Source: Streptomyces rhizosphaerihabitans
Lineage (GTDB): Bacteria > Actinomycetota > Actinomycetes > Streptomycetales > Streptomycetaceae
Reading direction: 5' to 3'
Length of the DNA stretch: 64,000 bases
Assembly (NCBI RefSeq): GCF_025399795.1
Contig: NZ_JAODTZ010000009.1
Location: 1 to 64,000, forward strand
The position numbers were made by a program, and so were the translations under genes. Below, piece after piece: positions 40,028-48,402 of the stretch. The notes below the pieces were generated by a model, which saw only the letters and a program-made list of their open reading frames with translations, searched no databases and was not told the DNA's origin. Positions within the stretch are counted from its first letter, which is position 1, and the number at the start of each line of letters is the position of its first letter.

Positions 40028-41662
40028 TCAGCCGCCCGTTCGTAGCACAGCTGCGACGATCGGGCCGGCGGCCTCTCCGCCGTGACCGCCCTCCTGGGTC
40101 ATGGCGGCTGCCGCGATGTCGTTCCGGTATCCGGTGAACCAGCTGTTGGACCTGGCCTGGCCGTCGACCTCGGCGGAGCCGGTCTTGGCGCCGATCCTGC
40201 CGCCGAGCCCGGCCATCACCCGGGCCGCTGTGCCGCTGACGGCCGTGCGGTTCATCATCGAGCGGAGCTGCGCGACCGTACCGCCGGAGAGGCCCTTCGC
40301 GGTGGCCAGTTCACGGTCGTCGAGGGCGCGCGGCACGATGACCGGCTGCCGGAAGACGCCCGTCATCGCGGTCGCCGTCACCGACGCCATGTTCAGCGGG
40401 CTCATCTGGACCTGGCCCTGGCCGATCAGGTTGGCCGCCGTGTCCGGGCCGCCGGAGGCGGGCACCGAGCCGTCGAAGGACTCGATGCCGGTCTTCCAGT
40501 TGTTCTGCCCGAGCCCGAAGCGCTGCTGGGCCTCGTTGGTCAGCGAGTCGACCTTCACCGCGTCCGCGTACTTCACGAAGGCCGTGTTGCACGAGCGCGC
40601 GAAGCTGTCGGAGAGCGTGGCTTTCTCCTGCGGCTGCATGCCCGTGAGGTTGTGGAAGGTCTGGCTCTGCCAGACCGCGGTGGCCGTGCAGGGTGCGGGA
40701 CCGTTCGCCGTCGTGATGCCGTTGTCGATGAGGGTCGCCGCGCTGATGATCTTCATCGTGGAACCGGGCGCGAGTTTGCCGAGGAAGGCCGCGTTGAAGC
40801 CGTCCGCGCGGTGGTTGGCGACGGCCAGCACCTCGCCGGTGCTCGGCTTCACCGCCACCACGGAGGACTCGGAGTACTGCGTGACCGCCTTCTCGGCGGC
40901 GGCCTGCGCGCTCGCGCTGAGTGTCGTACGGACCTTGCCCGTCCGCCCCTTGGCGAGGGTGACCAGGGTCGTGTCGCCGCTGCCCTCGCTGCCGTGCCGG
41001 ATCGACAGCTCGATGCCGGGCGAGCCGCCCGCGGTGTCGCCGTACTTCTCGCGGAGCGCGTCCAGGATCGGCCCCAGGGACGGGTACTTCTCCTTCGTCA
41101 GGACAACGTTGTTCCGGTCCACGGCCTCGATCGCCGGGCTCGCCGACTCGCCAGTGACCAGGGTGTCCCCGTCCTTCAGGTCCGGGTGGACGACGGACGG
41201 CTTCCAGTCGACCAGGGCCTTCCCGGTGGTCTCCCCGCGGACGACGGTCAGTTCGGAGTCGTACGCGAAGGGCTTGCTCTTGCCGTCGTAGGACACCGTC
41301 GCCTTGACGGAGAACGGCACGGTCGCCCCGGACAGCGCGCCCGGCGTGATCTTCACGTCGGTCAGATGCGCGTCGTCGTGGTAGCCGGCGAGCAGCCCCT
41401 CGGCGTTCGACGCGTAGTTCGTGTACGAGGCCGCCTTGGCCGCGTCGCCCTTCTCCCAGGCCGCGAAGAACGCGCGGCTGGCTTCCTTGACCTCGGCGCC
41501 GCTCGGCGGCCCGGTCTTCACCGGAGCGGGTCCGGCGGCGCCGCCCCCGCCCCCGCCGTCCCCGCTGATCGAGGTCACCACGTTGTAGGCGCCGTACCCG
41601 GCACCGCCCACCATTACCGCGAAAACGCCGCCGATGACGGCAGCTCTTGCCCCCTTGCGCAT
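40028..41662 (-). CDS. Class B penicillin-binding protein (paralogue 2)
   Basis: A 544-residue paralogue of the downstream gene with the same layout: N-terminal anchor (AAVIGGVFAVMVGGAGYGAY), Gly-rich linker, NTF2-like domain, and transpeptidase with STMK, SCN and KTGS motifs. ATG at 41662. Upstream are two palindromes with TGAAC/GTTCA half-sites, so expression may be controlled by a dedicated regulator. Together with its neighbour it resembles the SCO3156/SCO3157 type pair as I remember it. Confidence 0.93.
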   Translation of the reverse strand: MRKGARAAVIGGVFAVMVGGAGYGAYNVVTSISGDGGGGGGAAGPAPVKTGPPSGAEVKEASRAFFAAWEKGDAAKAASYTNYASNAEGLLAGYHDDAHLTDVKITPGALSGATVPFSVKATVSYDGKSKPFAYDSELTVVRGETTGKALVDWKPSVVHPDLKDGDTLVTGESASPAIEAVDRNNVVLTKEKYPSLGPILDALREKYGDTAGGSPGIELSIRHGSEGSGDTTLVTLAKGRTGKVRTTLSASAQAAAEKAVTQYSESSVVAVKPSTGEVLAVANHRADGFNAAFLGKLAPGSTMKIISAATLIDNGITTANGPAPCTATAVWQSQTFHNLTGMQPQEKATLSDSFARSCNTAFVKYADAVKVDSLTNEAQQRFGLGQNNWKTGIESFDGSVPASGGPDTAANLIGQGQVQMSPLNMASVTATAMTGVFRQPVIVPRALDDRELATAKGLSGGTVAQLRSMMNRTAVSGTAARVMAGLGGRIGAKTGSAEVDGQARSNSWFTGYRNDIAAAAMTQEGGHGGEAAGPIVAAVLRTGG

Positions 41663-41697
41663 CGCGCGAATCCCTCCCCGTGAACCCTCCTCCGAAC

Positions 41698-41715
41698 TTC
41701 TGAACGCGTTCAGAA
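41698..41715. promoter_or_regulatory. Perfect 18-bp palindrome upstream of PBP gene
   Basis: TTCTGAACG and CGTTCAGAA joined without spacer, 36 bp upstream of the PBP ATG (minus strand). TGAAC half-sites are shared with the next palindrome. Operator candidate. Confidence 0.55.
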
Positions 41716-41798
41716 AAGCCGGTTCACCTCGCACTCTAGGCGCGGGTGGGGCTGATGGTGCAGACCTTCGCCGAATTGTTAGCCCCAAGCGACGAGAC

Positions 41799-41825
41799 GC
41801 ATCCATGAACAATGTTCATGGATGC
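41799..41825. promoter_or_regulatory. Perfect 27-bp inverted repeat
   Basis: 13-bp arms (GCATCCATGAACA and its complement) around one A, 17 bp downstream of the stop of the leftward small gene at 41842 and 137 bp upstream of the PBP start. It could be a terminator for the former or an operator for the latter; the TGAAC half-site also occurs at 41698. Confidence 0.6.
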
Positions 41826-41841
41826 GGACTTCGCAGCTCTA

Positions 41842-42096
41842 TCAGCCCATCAGGTCGACGAGGAGATCGCAGTGCGGGTCGTCCGGGGCCGACCGGTGGT
41901 ACTGCTCCTCCCCGAGGAGGGAGGGCACCGAAGCGATCAGCGCGGTGCGGGGCGTCTCGGCCAGGCGGAGGCCGACGCCGACGGGCCGGTCGGGACGTCG
42001 CACGTACAACCGCAACAGACCCTCGCCGTGCATCAGGAAGCCGATCAGGAAGGGGTCCTCGTCGCCCCCGGGGTCGGACAGGGCACGCCATGCCAC
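41842..42096 (-). CDS. Small hypothetical protein or gene fragment
   Basis: About 84 residues if started at GTG 42096: AWRALSDPGGDEDPFLIGFL, MHGEGLLRLYVRRPDRPVGV, then LIASVPSLLGEEQYHRSAPD, ending DLLVDLMG. The text looks like folded protein and codon use fits, but no family is recognised. The frame stays open upstream into the terminator and decayed region, so it might be a 3' fragment. Confidence 0.45.
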   Translation of the reverse strand: MAWRALSDPGGDEDPFLIGFLMHGEGLLRLYVRRPDRPVGVGLRLAETPRTALIASVPSLLGEEQYHRSAPDDPHCDLLVDLMG

Positions 42097-42118
42097 TGGG
42101 CGGCGTGCCGGCCGCATC

Positions 42119-42155
42119 GGTACCCCGGGTCGGCTCGTTGCCGACCCGGGGTACC
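42119..42155 (-). terminator. Hairpin terminator
   Basis: Perfect 16-bp arms (GGTACCCCGGGTCGGC and its complement) with a 5-nt loop, 6 bp after the stop of the leftward LAxTG remnant. Confidence 0.85.
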
Positions 42156-42160
42156 TCGTT

Positions 42161-42363
42161 TCAGTGGACGCGTCGCCGTGCGAGGGCGGACATGGCGGCG
42201 CCGACGGCCAGTGCCGCTCCCGCGGCGGCCGCGTACCAGGGCAGTGTGCCCGCGCCCGTGCCGGCCATGGAGCCGCCCTGCCTCTGAGAATGGAACGTCG
42301 AAGCCTGTCGAGCGCTCTGGCGGAACGGCTCGGCTGCTCCATCAAGTCCCTGAAGAAGAACCC
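42161..42363 (-). pseudogene. C-terminal remnant of a sortase-anchored surface protein
   Basis: Minus-strand frame ending at 42161 reads a Gln/Ser/Thr-rich stretch, then MAGTG, a hydrophobic helix (LPWYAAAAGAALAVGAAMSA) and the tail LARRRVH. This is the classic sortase sorting signal layout (LAxTG-like with Met in place of Leu). No start codon, signal peptide or N-terminal domain is found upstream, so only the tail survives. Confidence 0.55.
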
Positions 42364-42692
42364 CCGAAGCAGGGCGGGTAGCAGCGCCCCCCCCGCTCTG
42401 AGTAAGCCGAGCATGGGGGGTCTATGGACGAGACGTGGACGACGGTTGGCGACTCCGGTGCGGGCGCATCTGCTCCCGCAGGTCAGAGCCATTTATCTGC
42501 GTGTGATCACGGGGGACTGTAAAGCTGATGGCTGTCGGCGGAGACGGATCAGAACAGCGTGGCGGTCGGTTCGTGGCTCTCCCCGGCGCTGGGCGAGTCG
42601 GAGACCGCAGGCGGTGCACGACTGTCCATTGTTTCGCTGATCGGCACATGCTGAACTGGCTCACGTATGGACGCCGCAGAAGGGGCTGGCAC

Positions 42693-44063
42693 ATGACCGC
42701 GGTCCTCAGCACAGGGTGGGACAGCGTACGGCAGCGGGCCAAGTTGAGCGCCCAAGTGGCCGGCGCCGCCGCCCCAATGGAGCGGCTGACCGTGCTCGGG
42801 CGGGCGGAGCTGCTCGGGCGGCTGCGCTGGGAAGTCCTCCAGGGCGGCTCTCTGTTCCTGACCTATCCCCAACTGCTCGATGGCGCCGTCTTCGCTGCGC
42901 TCCGGCCCGCCGCACTCCTTGACGAGTTGGCGATCCGGGGGATCGGCGGTGGTGCCGTGTTACCGATCCGGGTGAACTCCCGGAACGCAGACCTGGCTGG
43001 GCAGCTGATTGCGATGCTCTCCACTGGGTTCCTCTTTTCTTCCCTTCCGATCCCCGATGACCAGTGCCTGCGACTCCAGCGGGAGCTGGCCGTGCGCGCA
43101 GACGTCGAGTCTGCGGTCGCGGCCCTGGCCACGGAGGGGCCGATCGGTATGGCGGACCGGTTGCTGGCGGCGACCGGTGTCCTTGAGATTCCGCTACGGC
43201 GGCGCACAGTTGCCCGGTGGGGTGACTGGCTGGAAGCCGCCGAGCGCGGCCTTTTGGACGTCAGCCCCCTGGTGCCGGCCGACTACGCGACCGCGTACGC
43301 GTTGCGGCCTCCGCCGCGCCCGGAGGATGCGGCCAGTGACGAGGGCCGGGCGGTGCTCGCTGCCTGGACCAGCGGGGAGTTCGACGTGAACGGGTTACCC
43401 AGCCGAAGCCGCCTGTACGAGAGGCTTGACCCCCTGCAGCGCTCCGGTGACCCCGCAGCGCACGCGGATGCGCAGATGCTGCGTGAGTCCTTCGACGAGA
43501 CGTACTACAGAGCCATCGCAGCGAGCGAAGGTTGCCTGCTCGGGTTGGCTTCGCCTCGTCGCGGCATCCGGCGCCGAGAGGCAGCGACGCTGGGGGAGCA
43601 GACACCGGTCGTGATCTATCCGACCCGGTTCGAACTGCGGCTGGGCCTGATGAGCGGTGCTCAATGGCAGCGTTACACGGATGACGCCGCCGATGCCCTC
43701 ACCAATTGGTGGCACCAGCGTGACCTTGCTGCTTTGCAGGAGGTGGGCGACCTGCTCGCGGAGCGTACGAAAGAGCCGCCGGCCGCTGACGTGGGCGAGG
43801 TGTCGGTGACCCGACTCCAGCGGTTCGCACCGAGCGCGCGTGGGGTCACTGCTCAGATGGTTGCGGGCGGTGGATTGAGCCTGGCGACCAGCCTGCTTGG
43901 CGAGGGGACGTCTGGAGTGTTCGCGGCTGGCGCAGGTGGAGCGCTCGCGCCGGTTGTCGTTGCGGCCGTAGCAGCGGGTGTGACCCGCTTGGGCGATTTC
44001 CGAGGGCGGTATGACGTGATAGAGCTCCCAGAGGTGCTGCGAGGAGGGCCTAATGGACACTGA
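42693..44063 (+). CDS. Hypothetical protein with TTA codons and C-terminal hydrophobic segment
   Basis: A 456-residue protein I do not recognise. The body is helical-looking, soluble and Leu/Ala/Arg-rich (RAELLGRLRWEVLQGGSLFL, LLDELAIRGIG, RSRLYERLDPLQR). Around residues 388-440 there are Gly/Ala-rich hydrophobic stretches (GGLSLATSLLG and APVVVAAVAAGVTRL) that could insert in a membrane. Two TTA codons (42960-42962 and 43395-43397) make it a bldA-dependent candidate. ATG 42693 with a GAAGGGG site is chosen; in-frame ATGs at 42648 and further upstream exist. It overlaps the NUDIX gene by 11 bp. Confidence 0.7.
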   Translation: MTAVLSTGWDSVRQRAKLSAQVAGAAAPMERLTVLGRAELLGRLRWEVLQGGSLFLTYPQLLDGAVFAALRPAALLDELAIRGIGGGAVLPIRVNSRNADLAGQLIAMLSTGFLFSSLPIPDDQCLRLQRELAVRADVESAVAALATEGPIGMADRLLAATGVLEIPLRRRTVARWGDWLEAAERGLLDVSPLVPADYATAYALRPPPRPEDAASDEGRAVLAAWTSGEFDVNGLPSRSRLYERLDPLQRSGDPAAHADAQMLRESFDETYYRAIAASEGCLLGLASPRRGIRRREAATLGEQTPVVIYPTRFELRLGLMSGAQWQRYTDDAADALTNWWHQRDLAALQEVGDLLAERTKEPPAADVGEVSVTRLQRFAPSARGVTAQMVAGGGLSLATSLLGEGTSGVFAAGAGGALAPVVVAAVAAGVTRLGDFRGRYDVIELPEVLRGGPNGH

Positions 44064-44607
44064 GGCGCCACGTACGCACACCCACAAGGCCTACACCGAT
44101 GCTGACGGCGGGCGATGGTGCGAGGTCTACCTGGACACCTATCGCCTGCCCTCCGGCACGGAGACCGTCCGGCACCGCATCCGCATTGGCGGTGGCCGTA
44201 CAGGAGTCGTGGTGCTGGCACGACGAGGCGATGACATTCTGCTGGTCCACCAGTGGCGGCCGACGGTCGGTCGGTGGGCCTGGGAACTGCCACGCGGATT
44301 CGGCGAGACCGATCCTGTCTCGGACGCGCTGCGAGAACTGGTTGAGGAGGCGGGACTGGTGGGCTCCGCAGCGGTTGCAGTGGCGTACCTGGACATCGAC
44401 TCTGGCTTGCTGGAGAACGAGGTTGCCGTCGTCGAGGTCTCGGTTCAGGGCGATGCCCCGCTGCGCCCCGGCACGGTTGACGACGGCGAGATCGCCGCCG
44501 CGCGCTGGTGGAGTCCACACGAAATCGCAAAGGCGATCCGTGCGGGAGAGCTACGGGATGGCTTCACCCTTGCCGCGCTTGGGGCAGTCGGCGCGGCCCG
44601 CGGCTAG
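44053..44607 (+). CDS. NUDIX hydrolase
   Basis: A 184-residue NUDIX-fold hydrolase acting on a nucleoside-diphosphate-X substrate. The Nudix helix is recognisable in PRGFGETDPVSDALRELVEE with AGL, although one residue longer than the canonical spacing between GE and REL. Preceding strand VVVLARRGDDILLVHQWRP and ELPRGF are typical of ADP-ribose pyrophosphatase-like members. Starts inside the end of the upstream gene, so the two are probably co-expressed as an accessory pair. Confidence 0.85.
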   Translation: MDTEAPRTHTHKAYTDADGGRWCEVYLDTYRLPSGTETVRHRIRIGGGRTGVVVLARRGDDILLVHQWRPTVGRWAWELPRGFGETDPVSDALRELVEEAGLVGSAAVAVAYLDIDSGLLENEVAVVEVSVQGDAPLRPGTVDDGEIAAARWWSPHEIAKAIRAGELRDGFTLAALGAVGAARG

Positions 44608-44873
44608 GCGAGGTGCTGCTTAGCAGGCGTGGGTTCGTTCCCCCAGGCGTCGCCCGACAGGGCCAGGATTAAGGAATCCCGAAGGTTGCAGGGGGTAAGC
44701 CCGGCGCTTTCCCCCTGTGAGGGCCTTGCGGGGCAGGGGTGGGGCAAGATGCTGGCAACAATGCGTGTGTGCTGGTCAGGATGTTCCACGCGCGCGGTCT
44801 GCAAATCTCCCAGTGGGGCCGTCCTCGGGCCGTGCGAGGGCGACCCACGACGACCTCCAACGGCCAACAACGA
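44608..44873. other. Intergenic, no supported gene
   Basis: Roughly 265 bp between the NUDIX gene and the terminator; no RNA gene or coding region recognised. Confidence 0.4.
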
Positions 44874-44908
44874 TCAAGAGGGCGCGACCGTCGGTCGCGC
44901 CCTCTTGA
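44874..44908. terminator. Hairpin terminator between convergent genes
   Basis: Perfect 16-bp arms (TCAAGAGGGCGCGACC and its complement) with GTC loop, placed between the NUDIX gene and the convergent mannosyltransferase gene. Confidence 0.9.
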
Positions 44909-44921
44909 TGTATTTACCCAG

Positions 44922-46658
44922 CTAGACCCAGGTGTCCAGCCACATCCGTGACCGCCACTGCTCGATCGGGATGGCGGTGCCGGTGTACAGGGGCCAGAAG
45001 TAGATGAAGTTCCAGACGATCAGGAGGACCAGGACGCCCGCTCCCGCCGCGCCGATGACGCGGCGGCGTTCTCCGGCGCCCGGTGGGCCGAGGATCGCGC
45101 CGATCATCATCGCGACGGCGAGGCAGAGGAACGGGACGAAGACGACGGCGTAGAAGAAGAAGATCGTCCGTTCCTGGTACATGAACCAGGGGAGGTAGCC
45201 GGCCGCGACGCCGCAGGCGATGGCGCCCGCCCGCCAGTCGCGGCGGAAGGCCCAGCGCCACAGCACGTAGGCGATCGCGAAGCAGGCGGCCCACCACAGC
45301 AGGGGCGTGCCGAGCGCCAGCACCTCACGGGCGCACTTGTCGCCCGCGTCGGCGGGGCAGCCGTCCTTGCCGGGCAGCGGGGACTCGTAGAAGTACGAGA
45401 CCGGGCGGCCGAGGACGAGCCAGCTCCACGGGTTGGACTGGTAGGTGTGCGGCGAGGACAGCCCGACGTGGAACTTGTAGACCTCGTGCTCGTAGTGCCA
45501 CAGGCTGCGGAGCCAGTCCGGGAGGAGGGTGAAGTTGCCGCCTCTGCCGTCCGTCACGGCCCAGTTGCGGAAGTAGCCGCCCTTGCCGTTGTCCGGCGAC
45601 AGGATCCAGCCGGTCCAGGAGACCAGGTACACGGCCAGGGCGACCGGGACCGTCGCCAGGAACGTGATGCCCGTGTCGTGCTTGAGAGCCGCCAGGTAGG
45701 GCTGCCGGGCGCCCGCGACCCGGCGCGAGGCCGCGTCCCACAGGACCGCCATCACACAGAACGCGGCGAGGACGTACAGCCCGTTCCACTTGGTGCCGAT
45801 GGCCAGGCCGAGCATCAGGCCCGCCGTCCAGCGCCAGGGCCGCCAGCCCAGACGGGTGGTCTCGGCGGCGTGCGCGTCGGGGTGGGCCATGCCGTCCGCG
45901 TCGACGGGCAGCGCCGCCGCCAGTCTCGCCCGCGCCTTGTCGCGGTCGACGACCAGGCAGCCGAAGGCCGCCAGCACGAAGAACATCAGCACCCCGTCGA
46001 GCAGCGAGGTGCGGCTCATCACGAAGTGCAGACCGTCCACCGCCATCAGCGTGCCCGCGAGGCAGCCGAGGAACGTCGAACGGAACAGCCGTCGCCCGAT
46101 CCGGCACAGCAGCAGCACCGACAGCGTGCCGAGCAGCGCCGTCATGAAGCGCCAGCCGAAGGGGTTGAACCCGAACATCCATTCGCCGAGCCCGATGACG
46201 TACTTGCCGATCGGCGGGTGCACGACATAGGCGGCGTCGCTCGGCACCCGCACATGCCCGTTGCTCTGGAGGATCAGGTCGTTGGCGTCCTTGGCCCAGT
46301 TGACCTCGTAACCGCGGTGGAAGAGCGCCCAGGCGTCCTTCGCGTAATACGTCTCATCGAATATCACCGCCTTCGGGCTGCCCAGGTTCCAGAACCGCAG
46401 CAGTCCGGCGAGCAGGGTCACCAGGAGGGGGCCCACCCACCCCGACCAGCGGTTGAAACGGTCGGCGACCTCCTGACGCAGCCCGAGAGCGGCCCAGATT
46501 CCGGGGCCGGGCTCGGCGTACGGCGGTACGAGCCGGTCGCGCACATCACTTCTGGGCGGCGTCGTGTAGCCGAATCGGCGCAGCCGCTGCTGCCACGACG
46601 GCCGCTGCGCTGCGGCCTGGCCCTGCCGGGTGTCCGTGGAGGACGCGGTACTGGTCAC
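44922..46658 (-). CDS. pmt: Polyprenol-phosphate-mannose protein O-mannosyltransferase
   Basis: A 578-residue GT39 (PMT) membrane enzyme that transfers mannose from polyprenyl-phosphate-mannose to Ser/Thr of exported proteins. It has an N-terminal cytosolic stretch, then about ten membrane helices. The first extracellular loop carries the catalytic FDETYYAKDAW (acidic pair) and HPPIGKYVIGLGEWMFGFNP. Conserved loop segments SRTSLLDGVLMFF, IGTKWNGLY and WNFIYFWPLYTG are seen. GTG at 46658. Divergent from rsmI across 96 bp. In Streptomyces this enzyme glycosylates lipoproteins and PBPs; the Ala/Ser/Pro-rich secreted proteins here are conceivable substrates. Confidence 0.93.
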   Translation of the reverse strand: MTSTASSTDTRQGQAAAQRPSWQQRLRRFGYTTPPRSDVRDRLVPPYAEPGPGIWAALGLRQEVADRFNRWSGWVGPLLVTLLAGLLRFWNLGSPKAVIFDETYYAKDAWALFHRGYEVNWAKDANDLILQSNGHVRVPSDAAYVVHPPIGKYVIGLGEWMFGFNPFGWRFMTALLGTLSVLLLCRIGRRLFRSTFLGCLAGTLMAVDGLHFVMSRTSLLDGVLMFFVLAAFGCLVVDRDKARARLAAALPVDADGMAHPDAHAAETTRLGWRPWRWTAGLMLGLAIGTKWNGLYVLAAFCVMAVLWDAASRRVAGARQPYLAALKHDTGITFLATVPVALAVYLVSWTGWILSPDNGKGGYFRNWAVTDGRGGNFTLLPDWLRSLWHYEHEVYKFHVGLSSPHTYQSNPWSWLVLGRPVSYFYESPLPGKDGCPADAGDKCAREVLALGTPLLWWAACFAIAYVLWRWAFRRDWRAGAIACGVAAGYLPWFMYQERTIFFFYAVVFVPFLCLAVAMMIGAILGPPGAGERRRVIGAAGAGVLVLLIVWNFIYFWPLYTGTAIPIEQWRSRMWLDTWV

Positions 46659-46754
46659 CGCGCCATCGTAGGGAACAGGTCTGTGGGAGTCCCGTGCATG
46701 GGCCCCTTCCGGTCGGATGAGCTCGTCGGGCGGTGCCCCTGCGAGGATGGAACC

Positions 46755-47612
46755 GTGACAGGAATCCTTGTGTTGGCAGGTACCCCCATCGGCGACATCT
46801 CCGACGCGCCGCCACGGCTCGCCGCGGAACTGACCGGGGCCGATGTCGTCGCCGCCGAGGACACCCGCAGGCTGCGCAGGCTCACCCAGGCCCTCGGCGT
46901 CCAGACGACAGGGCGTGTCGTGTCGTACTTCGAGGGGAACGAGGCCGCCCGGACCCCGGAACTCGTCGAGGCGCTCGTCGGCGGGGCGCGGGTCCTGCTC
47001 GTGACCGACGCCGGGATGCCGTCCGTGTCGGACCCCGGCTACCGGCTGGTCGCGGCCGCGGTCGAGAAGGACATCAAGGTCACCGCGGTACCCGGCCCGT
47101 CCGCGGTGCTCACCGCGCTCGCGCTGTCCGGCCTGCCCGTCGACCGCTTCTGCTTCGAGGGTTTCCTGCCCAGGAAGGCGGGCGAGCGGCTGTCCCGGCT
47201 GCGGGAGGTCGCCGAGGAGCGCCGGACGCTGGTCTATTTCGAAGCGCCCCACCGGCTCGACGACACCCTCGCCGCCATGGCGGAGGTCTTCGGAACCCAG
47301 CGGCGCGCCGCCGTCTGCCGCGAACTGACCAAGACGTACGAGGAAGTCAAGCGCGGCCCGCTGGGCGAGCTGGCCGCCTGGGCCGCCGAGGGTGTCCGCG
47401 GCGAGATCACCGTCGTCGTCGAGGGTGCCCCCGAGAAGGGTGCCGAGGAACTGGACGCCGGCGAACTGGTGCGCAGGGTGCAGGTGCGCGAGGAGGCGGG
47501 GGAGCGGCGCAAGGAGGCCATCGCCGCCGTCGCCGCGGAGGCCGGAATTCCCAAGCGGGATGTCTTCGACGCGGTTGTCGCGGCGAAGAACGCCGCACGA
47601 AGCGGCCCATAG
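46755..47612 (+). CDS. rsmI: 16S rRNA 2'-O-methyltransferase RsmI
   Basis: A 285-residue tetrapyrrole-methylase-fold enzyme that methylates C1402 of 16S rRNA. Family motifs LVLAGTPIGDISDAPPR, AAEDTRRLRRL, VTDAGMPSVSDPGYRLV, AVPGPSAVLTAL, EGFLPRK and YFEAPHRL are all present, with the C-terminal helical domain. GTG 46755 fits the family N-terminus exactly. Confidence 0.96.
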   Translation: MTGILVLAGTPIGDISDAPPRLAAELTGADVVAAEDTRRLRRLTQALGVQTTGRVVSYFEGNEAARTPELVEALVGGARVLLVTDAGMPSVSDPGYRLVAAAVEKDIKVTAVPGPSAVLTALALSGLPVDRFCFEGFLPRKAGERLSRLREVAEERRTLVYFEAPHRLDDTLAAMAEVFGTQRRAAVCRELTKTYEEVKRGPLGELAAWAAEGVRGEITVVVEGAPEKGAEELDAGELVRRVQVREEAGERRKEAIAAVAAEAGIPKRDVFDAVVAAKNAARSGP

Positions 47613-47840
47613 AAGGGCAAAGGACTATCGTCAAAAGCAAAGATCAGGCCGCGTAAAAGGAGCCTTGCGACAAGGAAAGGCCAAAACGCCTCCAACACTC
47701 GACAGGCCGGATGCGTTCGCGCCGGGAGAAGCGTCCACTGGACGAAGGGACGTACCCGTCCCTCGCCTTCGGCGATTCGATGGAATTCAGGGGGAATTCC
47801 GTCGACGGAGGTGCTTGTCCAGCGGACAAGAGGAGCTGGC

Positions 47841-48320
47841 ATGAGTGAGATGGCAGGACGGACCGGCGGCATCGCCGCTGGTCAGGTCACCGAACAGACC
47901 GGGCATCGCGGGGCGGCGACGGCCGTGGTTCACGAATCCTATTCTTTCGCCTGCATGCGCTGCGGGCACGGCTGGGAACAGTCGTACGAGATCGAGCACC
48001 ACCGCGACGCAGAGGGCGGCGAGTTCGTGATGTACGTGGCGAACGGCCACGTCGTGCCGTCGCCTCTCAGCCGGCCCACCTGCCTGAACTGCGACAGCCA
48101 CGTGGTGCGCATCATGCGCGCCGGTCAGGTGTCCTCCGTTCTCGACTCCATGCACTCCATGACCCACCGCCAGCACCGCCAGCACCGTCCGGTGCCGCGA
48201 CAGCCCGAGGACGGCCCGGAAGGGGAGATGCCGGGGGAGCCCTCCGACGCCCCGAAGGAACCGCACCACTGGCACCTGTCGGACCTGCTGCACCCGTTCC
48301 AGCACCGCCGGGCGGGCTGA
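47841..48320 (+). CDS. Zinc-ribbon hypothetical protein
   Basis: A 159-residue protein. Two CxxC pairs (FACMRCGHGW and PTCLNCDSH, about residues 38-41 and 86-89) form a likely zinc ribbon, with an FVMYVANGHVVPSPLSR segment between them. The C-terminus is His/Pro/Glu-rich and disordered. ATG with AGGAG upstream. Conserved next to tatD/pmt in Streptomyces as I recall, but without known function. The 228-bp gap before it holds its promoter. Confidence 0.75.
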   Translation: MSEMAGRTGGIAAGQVTEQTGHRGAATAVVHESYSFACMRCGHGWEQSYEIEHHRDAEGGEFVMYVANGHVVPSPLSRPTCLNCDSHVVRIMRAGQVSSVLDSMHSMTHRQHRQHRPVPRQPEDGPEGEMPGEPSDAPKEPHHWHLSDLLHPFQHRRAG

Positions 48321-48402
48321 CCGGGCCGGGCGGGACCCACGGGACGGCCTCCCGGCTCCCCGCGAGGTGAGGCCGGGCATGCCCCCTTCGTAGGATCGGG
48401 GC

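Noticed and set aside
44640..44870. RNA gene or attachment site in the NUDIX-PMT gap
   Set aside because: No cloverleaf or integrase-associated repeat could be found.
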